Shown here: piece by piece, positions 32,475 to 43,125 of the stretch
Layout of the letters: every line of letters starts with the position of its first letter
How positions within the stretch are numbered: the first letter of the stretch is position 1
Source of the DNA: Emydura subglobosa
Taxonomy: Eukaryota; Chordata; Testudines; Chelidae
Assembly (NCBI GenBank): GCA_007922225.1
Contig: ML679972.1
Location: 37,766,765 to 37,830,764 of the forward strand
DNA length: 64,000 nucleotides
Direction of reading: 5' to 3'
The notes under the pieces: model-generated
What the model saw: the letters and a program-made list of their open reading frames with translations, nothing else
Told to the model about the DNA's origin: nothing
Databases searched by the model: none
Program-made: the position numbers and the translations under genes

Positions 32475-33010
32475 CCATGACCTATTGACATCACCAGGGA
32501 CAACCATGGTGTCACATGTAGAGGGTGTGACCTCACCCTGGGTGACCGTGACATCACGTGCGGAGGCTGTGATGTCACGCTGGTTTGCACACGGCTTCAC
32601 ATGAGGTGGGTGTGACATCATCCCAGGGTGGCTGTGACATCATACATGGAGGGATGATGGAACTTGGTGGGGCCGTAATGTCACATGAAGAGGGTATGGC
32701 ATCACTCTGGGTCTGTGCCAGGGTGACCGTCACATCCTTTGTGGAGAGAGTGCAGAGAATTGACTCTAGGAGAGTGGTGTTGTGGGCTGAGGGTATGATG
32801 CCACCCAGGGACCTATGGGATGGCACACACCAGGGGTGTGATGTCACAGGAGTGACTGTGACATCACATACAGAGGGCATGAGGTGACAACCACGATGTA
32901 GCAGAGTGCACGACATCACTCTGGAGGGAGGCATGACCTCACATGTGGCAGGAATGACAGCCCTCTGCGGCGGTGGCACGGTCATGTACGGAGGCTGGGA
33001 GGGGACATCA
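32475..33010 (+). repeat. Minisatellite of about 42 bp rich in TGACATCA
   Basis: Units of about 39-45 bp carry 'GTGACATCAC', 'TGTGATGTCACG' or 'GGCATCACTCTGGG' blocks separated by 'GGAGGGTGTGAC'. There are at least ten TGACATCA-like or TGATGTCA-like words, one mismatch from the CRE/ATF consensus TGACGTCA. Long minus-strand frames here are repeat artefacts. Confidence 0.65.
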
Positions 33011-33480
33011 CCTATGCAGCCTCCAGGGGGTCAGTTTTCTAGGCATGCCGACATTCTGGGGCTGAAAGCAGGACGCCTTTAGCCACGCCCTGCCTGCGAG
33101 CCTCTGAGGTCTCCCTTGCTACCCGGGCGTGGTGGGGAGCTAGACACATCCCCCTGGGCCAATCCTCCAGCGTAACGCACAATAGACTTGTGCCCAAGGA
33201 CAGGAAAAACGCTGCTTGTCCACAGTCACCCTTTACGCCACATGATTACACTAGCTCAGACAATCCTGGACGGACAAATTCCCCAAATGCAACCCTTCTG
33301 CCAGATGCAGCAAAAAAGGGCCGGCGTCTCCCAGGGGTTCCTAGACTTAAACAGCACCGGCCCAGAAACACGGGATACCACCTACGCCACCCTGGATGGG
33401 CAGAATAACCCTGGAAAAAACCCCAATTCATAAACGGCAAATTCTCTGAGGCACAACTGATCCTCCCAATAAACCCAGCT
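33011..33480. other. No gene recognised
   Basis: Mixed sequence with no supported feature. Confidence 0.3.
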
Positions 33481-33867
33481 TCAGACCCTCGGCCCATCGT
33501 GTGCGGCTGACGCTTTCCAGCTGCTCTGCTCCCAGTCCAGCGTCGGCGGACTGCCAGGCCTCCGGCAGGTCGGTGCCGTCCGGCCCCGTCTGGTGTTTTC
33601 AGCTTTAACGTCTGAGCAGGGGCAGGCGTCCCGGAGCCCCTGATCTTGCAGCAGCGGCAGCCCAACCTGCCTCTGCTCAGCGCCGCCCGTGCTCTGCGCT
33701 GTCCCTTGGTTGGCACCAGCCGCTCCCATGATGGAAGAATCCATGTATCCGGGACCCTTGGCTGCATCCTCGCCACCGAGGAGAATGCCGAGCAAGGCGA
33801 GGGCCCTCTGTGTCTTGCCACAGGCTCCCTTACGCAGCTGGGGCAGGAGGTTCAGGCACGACTGGTG
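33481..33867 (-). other. Unexplained 128-codon open frame, doubtful coding
   Basis: On the minus strand the frame is open from just after a TGA (33868-33870) to the stop at 33481. The conceptual product starts SCLNLLPQLRKGACGK and contains a hydrophobic ALALLGILLGG stretch and four Cys. There is no early ATG, and the only acceptor-like site ('GATTGACACCAG', directly upstream) lacks a polypyrimidine tract. It could be a degraded exon or chance. I do not recognise the protein. Confidence 0.2.
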
Positions 33868-33964
33868 TCAATCATGTGTCCCTTTGCTTCCCAACGGTAT
33901 TTTATTGCCCCCACAAGCCAAGAATGGCCAATATGGGGGGCCCCCTGTGCACTATGGAACAGCA

Positions 33965-34320
33965 AAGTGCCCCTGCCCCATAACTAGCCCACCCCAGACG
34001 GAGCCCCAGCAGCCTCTCCCACTCCACCCCACACAGATGCCCATGTGCCCCTCCCACCCAGCTCAGACCCAGCTGCCCCTCCCAGCCTACCCCACACAGA
34101 CTTCGCCCCACATGCAGACCCCCAAATCCCCCAACCCCCTCCACAGATCCCTGAATGTCCCTCCCACCCCACACAACCCTCCATCAGCCCCCTTTATCCT
34201 GACAGCCCCTCCACATCCCAGCAGCCCTGAAATACACCCCTTATCTATCCATCCCTCCATCCTCGTTCACACCCCTCTATCCATCCCTCCCCTTTCCCAC
34301 CCTCCCTCCCCACACACAAC
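33965..34320 (+). repeat. C-rich, Pro-codon low-complexity tract
   Basis: Repeated 'CCCACACAGAYGCCC'- and 'CCCTCCCACCC'-like words keep a Pro/His-rich frame open. It is best read as simple sequence, with its own short-range repeats. Confidence 0.5.
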
Positions 34321-34719
34321 CTCTATCTATCTTATCCAACGACTAGCAGGCTTGACCCCGGAGGTAGCCCTCTTCAGCCAATATCCCTGGCTAAGCAATG
34401 TAGCCCGGATTCCCCAGTAAGGGGTCAGGGCCTGCAGAACAAAAAACTAGCCATGGACTAGTCTCACCAGGCGAGCAATGTGTCATTAAGGTCTTGTGGG
34501 CACAGCAAGGGTTAAGGCTGCTAATCTGGAACAAAGCATTCTAGTTCCAGAAGGTCCAAACATGGAGTTAGTCAGGGACAGTTAATCTGGAGCCAGTCCT
34601 TGGGAAGATAAATCCTTTGGCGTCCAAACAGCAAAAAAAGCCCAATCCACATGACTCCATCTTCCAGCGTCATGGCATCTGCATGCTTTGCAAATACTAG
34701 CAATTTACCCTTGTGTCGC

Positions 34720-34920
34720 TGCCAGGCTGTGTGGCCAAGTGGATAGCGCCCTGGTTTGAGACTTACAAAACCTAGGGTCCAGTCCCCACTCTGCTGCTGG
34801 CCTGCTGGGTAACCTTGACCAAGCCCCTCCCCTGTCTCGGTTTCAATAAAATGGTAATGATGATATTGGCCTTTGTAAAGGGCTCTGAGATCCACGGATG
34901 GAGAAAGCTAGGGATTATTT
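34720..34920 (+). mobile_element. MIR-type SINE
   Basis: A-box-like 'GGCCAAGTGGATAGCGCC', B-box-like 'GGGTCCAGTCCCC', diverged core 'CTGTCTCGGTTTCAATAAAA' and 'AAAGGGCTCTGAGATCCACG'. Confidence 0.7.
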
Positions 34921-34939
34921 AGCAATAGCCTCATTTTAA

Positions 34940-35330
34940 AAAGAAACAGATGGGGAAACTGAGGCCCAGAGGGATGCCATGACTTTGCTAAGGTGTCCAA
35001 GCGGATGCAGATCTCCTGGGCCCAATCAGAGCCGAGCAAAGAATTGATTTTTTAGTTCTGTGGCAGGCCTGAAAAATCAAAAAAAGTTCAGTTTGGGTTG
35101 AACTGACCCCGCAGTTTCCCCCCAGTTTTCAGTGAATTGGAAAAGTCCATTCAGAGGCTGGTCCAGATCAGGGATTTGACCCGGAGCTTTCCAAATCTCA
35201 GGAGGATGTCTGGGGTAAAAGTTACAGGGGGAGGGAACGTGGCACCGGTTTGTGAATCTCTGCTAAATTCATGAATCGTTTCGGGCAATTTCCAGCAAAT
35301 TAACTATTCACTTGAAAAAATGTCGCCCAT
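34940..35330. repeat. Reversed SINE core fragment and AT-rich repeat
   Basis: 'CAGATGGGGAAACTGAGGCC' at 34948 is a reversed SINE core. 35040-35330 carries AAAA/TTTT-rich words similar to 17.1 and 39.4 kb. Confidence 0.4.
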
Positions 35331-35879
35331 CTCTGTCCCGTTCTCCCAATGCCGTTCGGGTCACACCAAATCTGAAATGTTATCCTGGTGCCTTAACCAC
35401 AGGATGTCTTCCTCCCTGCGGGTGACTTCTAAAGCATAGGGGGCATCAAGTGAACCCCCGACAGGTTTGGGGGGCAGGTAGTTGGTTACCCGCTAGGTAC
35501 CTGGTTTTCACTTTAAATGGGTCAAGGCTGGAGCCTGGGAAAACTGAGAATGTCCAAAACCAGGAGCGTGCAACATTTCCAATTTTGGTATGGAAAAAAA
35601 AAAGTCCATTACAACATGAGTACCAAAAATTGCTGAAAGAGACACATAAATAAATGGATTATTTTGGGACCAGGCTTTGTGAGTTTGTGACCTGCAGCCC
35701 CGGCTGGGCAGGCGCAGGAAAGAGAATGAAACGTCCAGCAGCAGACACTTGTGTCATTAACAAGACATTGTTTCTGTCTGAACGGCCGAGGGTGTGAGCC
35801 AAAAATGGACAGTGGGCTCGATTCTGCCATCATTTCAGATGCGTAGAGAATACGGCCCATTGAGTCTGACCCAGATAGC

Positions 35880-36690
35880 ACAATCCAGTGAGTTTCACTC
35901 TGTACTGAGCCCACTACAACACGGCGTGGCTAAAGCATCAAATGCAAAGTACTTCACTTAGGAAGCAAAAATCAAATGCACAATGGCAAAATGGAGAAGA
36001 ACTGGCTAAGGGGTAGCCCTGCAGGAAAGGAACTGGGGGGGGGCTACAGTGGATCACAAAAAATATGAGCCAACCATATGATGCGGTTTTAACGCAACGT
36101 CATTCTGGGGTGTATTAACAGGAGTGTCATATGTAAGACATGGGAGGTAATTTTCCTGCCCTACTCGGCACTGCTGAGGCCTTGGCTGGAGGATGGTGTT
36201 CAATTCTGGGTGCCACGTTTTAGGAAAGACGTGGACAAACTGGAGAGAGTCCAAAGGTGAGCAATAAAAATGATCAAAGGTTTAGGAGGAAAGGTTAGAA
36301 AAACTGGGCATGTTTAGTCTTGAGAAAAGCAGACTGAGGGCGGGGAGACCTGAGAACTGTCTTCAAATATGTTCAGGGCTGTTCTAAAGAGGACGGTGAT
36401 CCATTGTTCTCTGTGTCCCCTGGAGGTAGGACAAGACGTAAGGGGCATAATCTGCAGCAAGGGAGATTTAGATGAGATATTAGGACAAACTTTCCAATTC
36501 TAAGGAGAGTTCGGCTCTGGAACAGGCTTCCCAGGGAGGCTATGGGATCTCCGGCCCTGGAGGCCTTTCAGAACCGGCTGGACGAACACCTGTCAGGGCT
36601 GGTCTAGGTTGATTTGGTCCTGCCTCAGCCCTGGGACTTGATGACGTCTCGAGATCCCTTCTAGCCCAACCTCTCTAGGATTCTGTCTTC
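35880..36690 (+). mobile_element. CR1 LINE 3' part, forward
   Basis: 'GGTGTATTAACAGGAGTGTC' (36108), 'CTGGAGAGAGTCCAAAGG', 'TTAGTCTTGAGAAAAGCAGA', 'GGCTTCCCAGGGAGGCTATG' and the terminus near 'GATTCTGT' match the + copy at 2030-3365 block for block. Stops are frequent, so it is dead. Confidence 0.85.
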
Positions 36691-36694
36691 CAGA

Positions 36695-36890
36695 AAGTCA
36701 CCCAGTCTTGACCCGAAGATGTCAAGAGATGGCAAATACACTGTGGCCCTTGGAAGTTGGTTCTACTGGTTATATCAACCGTCCCTGTTCAAAGTTTGGG
36801 TCTTATTCCCAATTGGAATGTATCTGTCTTCAGTTTCCACCTATTGGTTCTTGCTCTGCCTTTCTCCGCTAGACGGAAGAGCCCATATAC
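36695..36890 (-). mobile_element. CR1-like LINE fragment, reversed
   Basis: 'GATGGCAAATACACTGTGGC', 'GTCTTATTCCCAATTGGAAT' and 'GCCTTTCTCCGCTAGACGGA' look like the reversed 3' part of a second CR1 subfamily. It abuts the end of the forward copy, so the two are tail to tail. Confidence 0.6.
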
Positions 36891-36999
36891 ACCCAGGTGT
36901 AAGATCCAGAATCACTCCAGGGACTTTGATTTTGATCCCATGTACACACCAGTGTGAATCTAGAGTGACTCCAGTTTCTTCGATGGACCATCGTCTAAT

Positions 37000-37215
37000 T
37001 CCAGCCACTGTGGCTCAGCAAATAGAGCACTGACTTCAGATTCGTAGATTGCAAGCCCGACGCTGCCACTAGCCAGCTGGGGCACCTTGGGCAAGTTACG
37101 GCTCCTCTCTGTGCCTCAGTTTCCCCAACTATAAAATGGGGCTAGTGAGACTGCCCTCCTATGTAAAGTGCTTTGAGACCTATGGATGAGAAGAACTAGG
37201 GACTGTTATTACATG
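37000..37215 (+). mobile_element. MIR-type SINE
   Basis: Head 'GGCTCAGCAAATAGAGCAC', 'ACCTTGGGCAAGTTACGGC', core 'GTGCCTCAGTTTCCCCAACT' and 'AAAGTGCTTTGAGACCTATG'. Nearly full length. Confidence 0.8.
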
Positions 37216-37421
37216 CTGGGGTAAATCTAGAGTCACTCCATAGCTTCGGTTCTGACTGGAGTTACCCAGCAGTGTAGATTCAGAGTAAGGCCTTGGTTAG
37301 ATGTTCTTAAACCTATTAATTAAAATGATGCACGCCCATGTGAACCCTCTTATTTCCGTTCAAGATGATACTGAAAAGCTCCTGTCCTCATCACAGCCTA
37401 TAGAAATGAAAGGCGCCTTAG

Positions 37422-37625
37422 ACCGGCCAGTTGGCCAAGTGGATAGAGAACTGATGGGCTCAGGAGATTTGGATTCTATTTCCAGCTCTCGCTGGCTAGA
37501 TGAGCTCGGGCAAACCACGCCCCGTCTCTGTGCCACCATCTGCCCATCTCTGAAACAAGGCTAATGAGACCGACCCCCCGGATAAAGCGCTTGGAGATCT
37601 AGCGAAGAAAAGCACAGGGCACTAG
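37422..37625 (+). mobile_element. MIR-type SINE
   Basis: 'GGCCAAGTGGATAGAGAAC' (A-box-like), 'GGATTCTATTTCC' (B-box-like), a diverged core and 'AAAGCGCTTGGAGATCTAGC'. Confidence 0.7.
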
Positions 37626-37804
37626 ATGAAGTCATATAGCCTGTTCCTGTAGGGGAAAGGCAATAAGCTACGCCACTATATAAGGCAGGTTTCTACTGGT
37701 ATCACTGCATCCACACTAGGGTTTGTACTGGTGGAGCACTACTGGTTAAAATATTGCGTCCCTAACGCACACAGATATACCAGGATAAAATCTATGTGCG
37801 GATC

Positions 37805-37930
37805 AGGTGTCATTCACTTTGTGCCTCAGTTTCCCTTATCTGCACAATAGGGATACTAGCCTTGCACACCCTCCCAGGAGGGTTGGTGGGATAAATGCAT
37901 GTAAGGTGCTCAGATGCTACAGTGATGGGG
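37805..37930 (+). mobile_element. MIR-type SINE, 3' part only
   Basis: Core 'GTGCCTCAGTTTCCCTTATC' and 'GTAAGGTGCTCAGATGCTAC'. Confidence 0.55.
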
Positions 37931-38084
37931 GTCTAGCTAGAAAGATCCCAGATAGAAGAGTAGCCCATTTCAGTTTAGCTTAAACCTGTTCCCAATCAAT
38001 GACTTTCCACACCTTTTACCTACAGCAGTTTAAATTCACAGCTGGGACACACCCACACACACCAGGTCTCAATCCCTCCAGCAG

Positions 38085-39130
38085 ACGGCAGCAAGCAGAC
38101 AGACAGACAGATGCACACACACCCCACCACCCAGACACACACCCCTTTCTTTCTTTCTCCCACTCCACTGTCCCCTGATGCTCACACACACACAGCGCTG
38201 CTTCATATTGCCCGGGACTCTCCTCCCCAGCACCTTTGCGACCATGGAAAAAATTATCAGAGTCCTAATCGGGCCCAGTTGTTGTACCTTAATGATAAGA
38301 GATACCAAGTCCTACAGAACTAATCCCACTACAGGAAAAGCTCACACAGCAAGGGCTCAGTCAAGAGGCAGGAACGGGGAGGGTGTGCGTGTGTGTGTGT
38401 GTGTACTGCACAGACCATGGGTGTGTGTGTTGAGGTTGTGTGTATGCAGAGGATATGGTGTGTGCATGTGTAGAGTGCATGAGTGAGGGGTAAATGATGT
38501 GTATATACGGTTGTGTGTGTCTATGTCATATGGTGAGTGAATGTGTCTCCCCCTGCTGGAGGGACTGACCCCTGCTGTGTGAATGTGTAGGGTCCATGGT
38601 GTGTGGATGAATATATTTGGCGGAGCCTTGGTTGTATGGTGTGTGGGTGTCCCTGCTGGAGGAAAAAATTGAGAACTGTTGTGTGTGTTTGTGTGTCAGG
38701 TGGTGTCTGGGGCGTGGGTGCATGTTTGGGGTACATGGTGTGGGTGTGCTAAGGTATGCATGGTGTGTATATGTGCTTAGCGTATGTGTGTCTCCATGTA
38801 TTGGGGGGTGTCTGTATGCGCGCACATGCGTGTGTGTGATATGTACAATACATGGTGTCCATGTCCACTGGGGAGCAGAGGAGGGAGAAAAGGAACCTCA
38901 TGTGACAGACGTTGATCGTGTCACTTAATGCATGGCTGGAAGAGGCGCAGATATATCGTGATGAGCATGGTCTGGGAACCTCCGTCGCCTGGAGGAGGTG
39001 TGTGTGTGTGCGGTGTTGTGGGTCTGCCAGACACTCGATCTCTCTACAAATGAGTTTAAGGGTGTGTGTGTGTGTGTGTATAGCCTGGGTGCTATGGGAG
39101 TGCGTGTTTGTAGGTGCTGCTGTATGTGTC
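38085..39130. repeat. Compound CA/GT microsatellite and minisatellite belt
   Basis: CA tracts at 38103-38200 are followed by GT-rich minisatellite units at 38380-38870 ('GTGTGTGGGTGTCCCTGCTG', 'GTGTCTCCCCCTGCTGGAGG') and more GT runs at 38998-39080. The 'CCTGCTGGAGG' word is the complement of the word repeated at 62.3 kb. All frames here are repeat-driven. Confidence 0.7.
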
Positions 39131-39349
39131 TGGTGATCCTCGCCCCTTGCAGGAAACTCAGCAAAACAAGCACCCCCATGAAAAAGTCTCCAGGCTTTTT
39201 GCTGACAGTGAGGCTATGAGGACCTCTAGCGGGGAACGATACAATAGCAGAAAGTCTGATTTCCTTCCCCCGATCCTCTATACAGGTGCGAATTTTATCT
39301 TACAGTTGGATTTAGGGCTGGGTTAAGGCACCAAGATCCCATGACTAGA

Positions 39350-39770
39350 GGTGGAGGAGAATTTGTTGATGATTCTTTTTCCTCTGAAAATGCCCATTTG
39401 TCAAACCTGAAGCTTTCCACAGGAAAGTTTCAGTTTTCACAAATTTTCCAACCTCTCCCCGCTCCGCCTCCCCATTTTTTTTTTTTTCCAGAATAAAAAC
39501 AAAGTTGCAAAATTGTCAAAACCTTTTGTTGTACAATTTTTCTAAAGGGAAAATTCTGGTTCAAAGTAGCTTTAGGGTTAAAATCAAAACAAAATGTTTC
39601 CAACTTAGCTAAATGCCATGACCCTCCCTGAGTTTTATTTCAGATTTTTGGCTTGTGAAAATTTGAGAGTCTGATTTTTTGGGCCAGTTTGGAATGCACA
39701 TTTTGTTTTTCGATATCTCGAAAACTTTTCCAGGATGGAAACTCCATTTCCCAGACAGCTCTGCTTGTGA
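39350..39770. repeat. AT-rich repeat of the 17.1/35.0 kb type
   Basis: 'CAGTTTTCACAAATTTTCC', 'AAAATTCTGGTTCAAAG' and 'CAAAACAAAATGTTTCCAAC' in a stretch rich in AAAA/TTTT words. A short T-run lies at about 39476. Confidence 0.4.
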
Positions 39771-39818
39771 CTAGGGATCGGCCCTCTGAAGTCACACAAT
39801 GACATCAGAATTTCTGCC

Positions 39819-39842
39819 TTTTTTTTTTTTTTTTTTTTTTTT
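39819..39842 (+). repeat. Poly-T run (24 bp)
   Basis: Uninterrupted T. Its complement could be the poly-A tail of a retroposed copy, but no element could be recognised beside it. Confidence 0.8.
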
Positions 39843-40224
39843 AGGGGTTAGTTTGTTGCCCTCAGGGTGGTAAAGAAAAACTTGACAACATAATAGAGTG
39901 TAACTGACGCAGCGACACTGCCTGAATCTGCACAAAGCCTGAGCCCATTGTTCTGAGAGGAGCAAATTGCACCTTGCATCTCAATGGGGTGTTGACTCTG
40001 CAACCTACAGGGGCCTGAGCCAATCGCACCCCAGCAGTTGAGTTCCTGGCGCAGCAGGACGGGAAGTGAATATTAAGCCCAGGCCACCAAGCAGACAGAC
40101 CTCAAATGCTGGGGTAAATTCCAATAAGTGGCTGCTGTTTTCTAACCCTTTTGGCTTTCCACACTGAGCAGGTGTCTCCATCCACTGGACTTTTCCCTTA
40201 GGGCCACTTTGCCTGAGCTTTTTC

Positions 40225-40779
40225 GCTTAGAGCATTGGTTCTCAAACTGGATGTGGTTATGTGGGGGTCACAAGCTGTGAGCCCCGACCCCGGCCAGGTG
40301 CGGGGCTGTGAGGCTCCCTGCTTCCGCCTGGTGGAGGAACATCTGGGGAAGGGGTGAGTGGTGGTCCACAGATACTGCTCCCCTCCCCCCCTCACATCCC
40401 TCCACACCCCCCTACAGAGCTGTGAGGCCTGGAGGGAGTGAGAAGCAACAGCAGGGCTCACTGTATCCAGATCACTTTCCCTACCTGGGTTGTGCTGTGA
40501 GGCAAGCATCAGTAGCTGCTACTGGGAGCCCTGACTTTGCTCCTCACTCCCCCCCCCAACCCCCTAGGGGAGCAAGCAGCAATACCAGCTCCTGCATGTT
40601 TCCCTAGGTGGGCACAGGAGGGAAGGTGCAGGGTTGGGGTCAAGAGGGCACAGTGCAGGGGTTGGGGTGCTCACAGGGGCCAGGGGCAGGTGCCTACAGG
40701 GGTGAGGGGGTCACACTCAGAGGCTTGCTGTGTGAAAGGGGTCACCCATACACAAAGTTTGAGAACCACTGGCTTAGAG
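40225..40779 (+). mobile_element. hAT-type non-autonomous DNA transposon with perfect 8-bp target duplications
   Basis: The element (40233-40771, 539 bp) begins CATTGGTTCTCAAACT and ends AGTTTGAGAACCACTG, so the ends form a 16-bp inverted repeat with one mismatch. It is flanked on both sides by GCTTAGAG (40225-40232 and 40772-40779). The CAGTGGTTCTCAAACT-type end and the 8-bp duplication are the known signature of hAT/Charlie-type elements. The interior is GC-rich with no transposase frame. The perfect flanking repeat suggests a comparatively recent insertion or a slowly evolving locus. Confidence 0.9.
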
Positions 40780-41429
40780 GATCTTAAACTTTTCCTCTGA
40801 AAGCCTCTGAAATTGTAAGTCGCTTCTCCAGCAAGACAGTGTGTTACCGTCTCCTCTTCCAACCAGAAATATAACTGGCATGTAGACTGTGTATGGGGCT
40901 GGGGGCTTATCTACAAGGGAAAGTTTTTCTGCTCTAGGTTTTTCCACTGTTATTATACCAGATAGTATAACTTTACCGAAACAGTGCCTCCTCACCGCTT
41001 TAGTTAAGCCAGCTTCAGCGACTTCCCTTGTGAGTCATTGCATCCACACAGCTCCGCGCTGTTTCAAAATAACCATGGATCTCCCAGGGTGCAACGTTCG
41101 GTCCCTAGATGCAATTCATTTTGGGATTTCTCTCCCAGAACATTGTGAGATACTTACTGGAATTCTGGGACTTGGAGGGATCAGATTCACAAACTCCCAT
41201 GATTCCTTTCCTGGTATCCCATACTTCATCTGAGTTCTATTCCTGGAGCCCCCAGGGGAACATCTGTTAGGCTCAAAGGTATGAATGGCTGCCATAAAGA
41301 GGAACTTTGACTGTGGGTCGCTCTGCAGGTGTGTTCAACCCCTTCCCCTTCCTGGCTGTGTCTGGTCTATTGCGATGGTCATTAGCTCTTCAGGGCAGGG
41401 ATCATCAATTACTCTGTGTGTAGGAGCAC

Positions 41430-41745
41430 CTGGGCCACAAGCAGGGTTCCTAGCTGCTACCATAATACACCTAAGAGCAATAAAAATGCACAGCTCCTAA
41501 CACAATGAGGCCCTGGTTCATGACTATGGCTCCTATGTGCTACCATAATACACTTAAGAGCAATAAAAAAGCACAGTGCCTAGCACAAAGGGGGGGCTAG
41601 TCTGTGAGCAGGTCACCTAGATGCTACCATAATACACCTAAGAGCAATGAAAATGCACAGTGCCTACCAGAACAGGCCTGATATTGGCTGGTCCTTAAGC
41701 AATACCATAGTAAATACAATTAATTAATTAATCAATCAGGAAGAG
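41430..41745 (+). repeat. SINE tail module, three tandem copies
   Basis: 'GCTACCATAATACACYTAAGAGCAATRAAAA' blocks begin near 41456, 41537 and 41618, each followed by a 'GCACAGTGCCTA' block, with a period of 81 bp. The run ends in 'AATTAATTAATTAATCAATC'. This is the forward version of the array at 18785-19085. Confidence 0.75.
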
Positions 41746-42149
41746 CCCACTCCAACAGCCAGAGCTGTAGCAGGCTGTCTGTGGCCGCTAGAGGGGGACA
41801 GTGTGCCACCCAGAGGATGCTGCCCACGGGTTATCCTGTGATTCAGTCGGGCAGCCTGGCCTAGGCTGCAGAACCCTACTGCTTGCAGGAGCCGTTGTTA
41901 TCAGCCTCTCCTGGCAGCGCGAGGGTGGAACGCAGAGTGTGGATGCCAGGCATGGGCCAAGCACCCCGGCAGCTTCTGTGGTAAGCCCCTTGAACATTCT
42001 CACTCCAAATTATATTTCCTTCGGCATAAAATCAAAGGGGCCCTTTCCTGGCCACAGTCCAAGGGCATCCACCTTCCCTGGGGCCGGCTCAGCACCCAAG
42101 AGCTCTCAACAGGTCCCTGTGGTGACAGCAATGAGGCTGGAAAGCTAGA

Positions 42150-42312
42150 GAGGACAGGAATATTACCGAGCGGGTCCATGGGAACTGGCAGCCTGGAGCA
42201 GCGCCAGGGCCCATCTAGCCCAGTATCCCATCTGGGATGGCGTCCAGCACCAGATGCAACAGAGGAAGGGGCGAGGAGCCTGCACTGGCAGACGGGGCAT
42301 AACCGGGCACAC
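42150..42312 (+). repeat. Interspersed repeat fragment
   Basis: 'GGGCCCATCTAGCCCAGTATCCCATCTGGGATGG' is a block I associate with a common sauropsid repeat, but I cannot name it or define its ends. Confidence 0.45.
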
Positions 42313-42339
42313 CTCCACCCCTCATGAAAGGTCTCAGCC

Positions 42340-42852
42340 TTGTCTCTAATCATAATAGCAGTGGGAGGCAGACCCATCCTGGCTTACAGACAGCCCCCCA
42401 ACCTGAAGCAAATACTCACCAGCAACCATACACCCTACAAAAAATCCTACCCAGGGACCCATCCCTGCAACAAACCCCGTTGTCAGCTCTGCCCACACAT
42501 CGTCTCTAATGACATCATCACTGGTCCTAACCACATCAATCACACCATAAGGGGCTCATTCACCTGCATATCCACTAATGTTATATATGCCACCATGTGC
42601 CAGCAATGCCCCTCTGCCATGAACATTGGCCAAACTGGACTATCACTACACACAAGGATAAATGGACACAAATCAGACATAAAAAATAATAACACCCATA
42701 AACCAGTGAGAGAACACTTTAATTCCCCAGGGCATTCTGTTTCTGATCTGAGAGTTGCTGTACTTCTCCAAAAAAACTCCAAAAACAGACTTCAAAGAGA
42801 AACTGCTGAGTTAGAAATGATCTGCAAACTTGACACATTCAAACTGGGTTAA
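42340..42852 (+). pseudogene. Penelope-like GIY-YIG endonuclease fragment (170 codons)
   Basis: The frame is open for 170 codons. Homology to Penelope-like elements begins near residue 11 (RPILAYRQPPNLKQ), so the ATG is incidental. The endonuclease region follows: GIY equivalent VIYA at 81-84, Cys87 and Cys90 (CQQC) before the YIG equivalent at 95-97, then Arg106, His110, His126 and Glu in RETAELEM (153-160), matching the Cys/His-containing GIY-YIG type of Penelope elements. Oddities: the YIG tyrosine is Asn here (NIGQTG), which should impair catalysis. The frame also stops at GTTAAA, where the family normally continues, probably through a one-base deletion. In family members this domain nicks target DNA for integration. 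This copy is almost certainly inactive. Confidence 0.8.
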
Positions 42853-43125
42853 ACAGAGACTTGCAGTGGCTATCTCACTATTGAAGGTAAATTACTTTGC
42901 TCACCCATTCTCACCTCCTACTCAATGGTCGTCATTAGGTCTTAAGTACCGGACTCCACCTCCCCCATTGTTCTCAGTGCACCTGGATATCTATAAGATG
43001 CCTCTGTGTTACCTGTTTTCTGTGTTACTGCATCTGAAGAAGAGAGCTGAAATCTCTCAAAAGCTTACGTCTGCAAATATTAAATGTGTTAGTCTTTACA
43101 GTGCCACAGAACTCTCGTTATAATA
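42375..43125 (+). mobile_element. Penelope-like element, 3' part with GIY-YIG domain
   Basis: A 5'-truncated retroelement. The first about 480 bp encode the end of the Penelope polyprotein (see the separate entry). The remainder is its 3' untranslated region, including 'CATCTGAAGAAGAGAGCTGA' and 'AATCTCTCAAAAGCTTACGT' and ending near 'GTTAGTCTTTACAGTGCCAC'. Everything before the endonuclease linker is missing, as expected from incomplete reverse transcription. Confidence 0.85.

Noticed and set aside
32475..33010. Minus-strand 136-codon frame across the TGACATCA minisatellite
   Set aside because: Repeat-driven frame with no start or splice context.
33689..34420. 243-codon Pro-rich + strand frame
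   Set aside because: The second half is C-rich simple sequence and the first half overlaps another open frame on the opposite strand; no splice signals.
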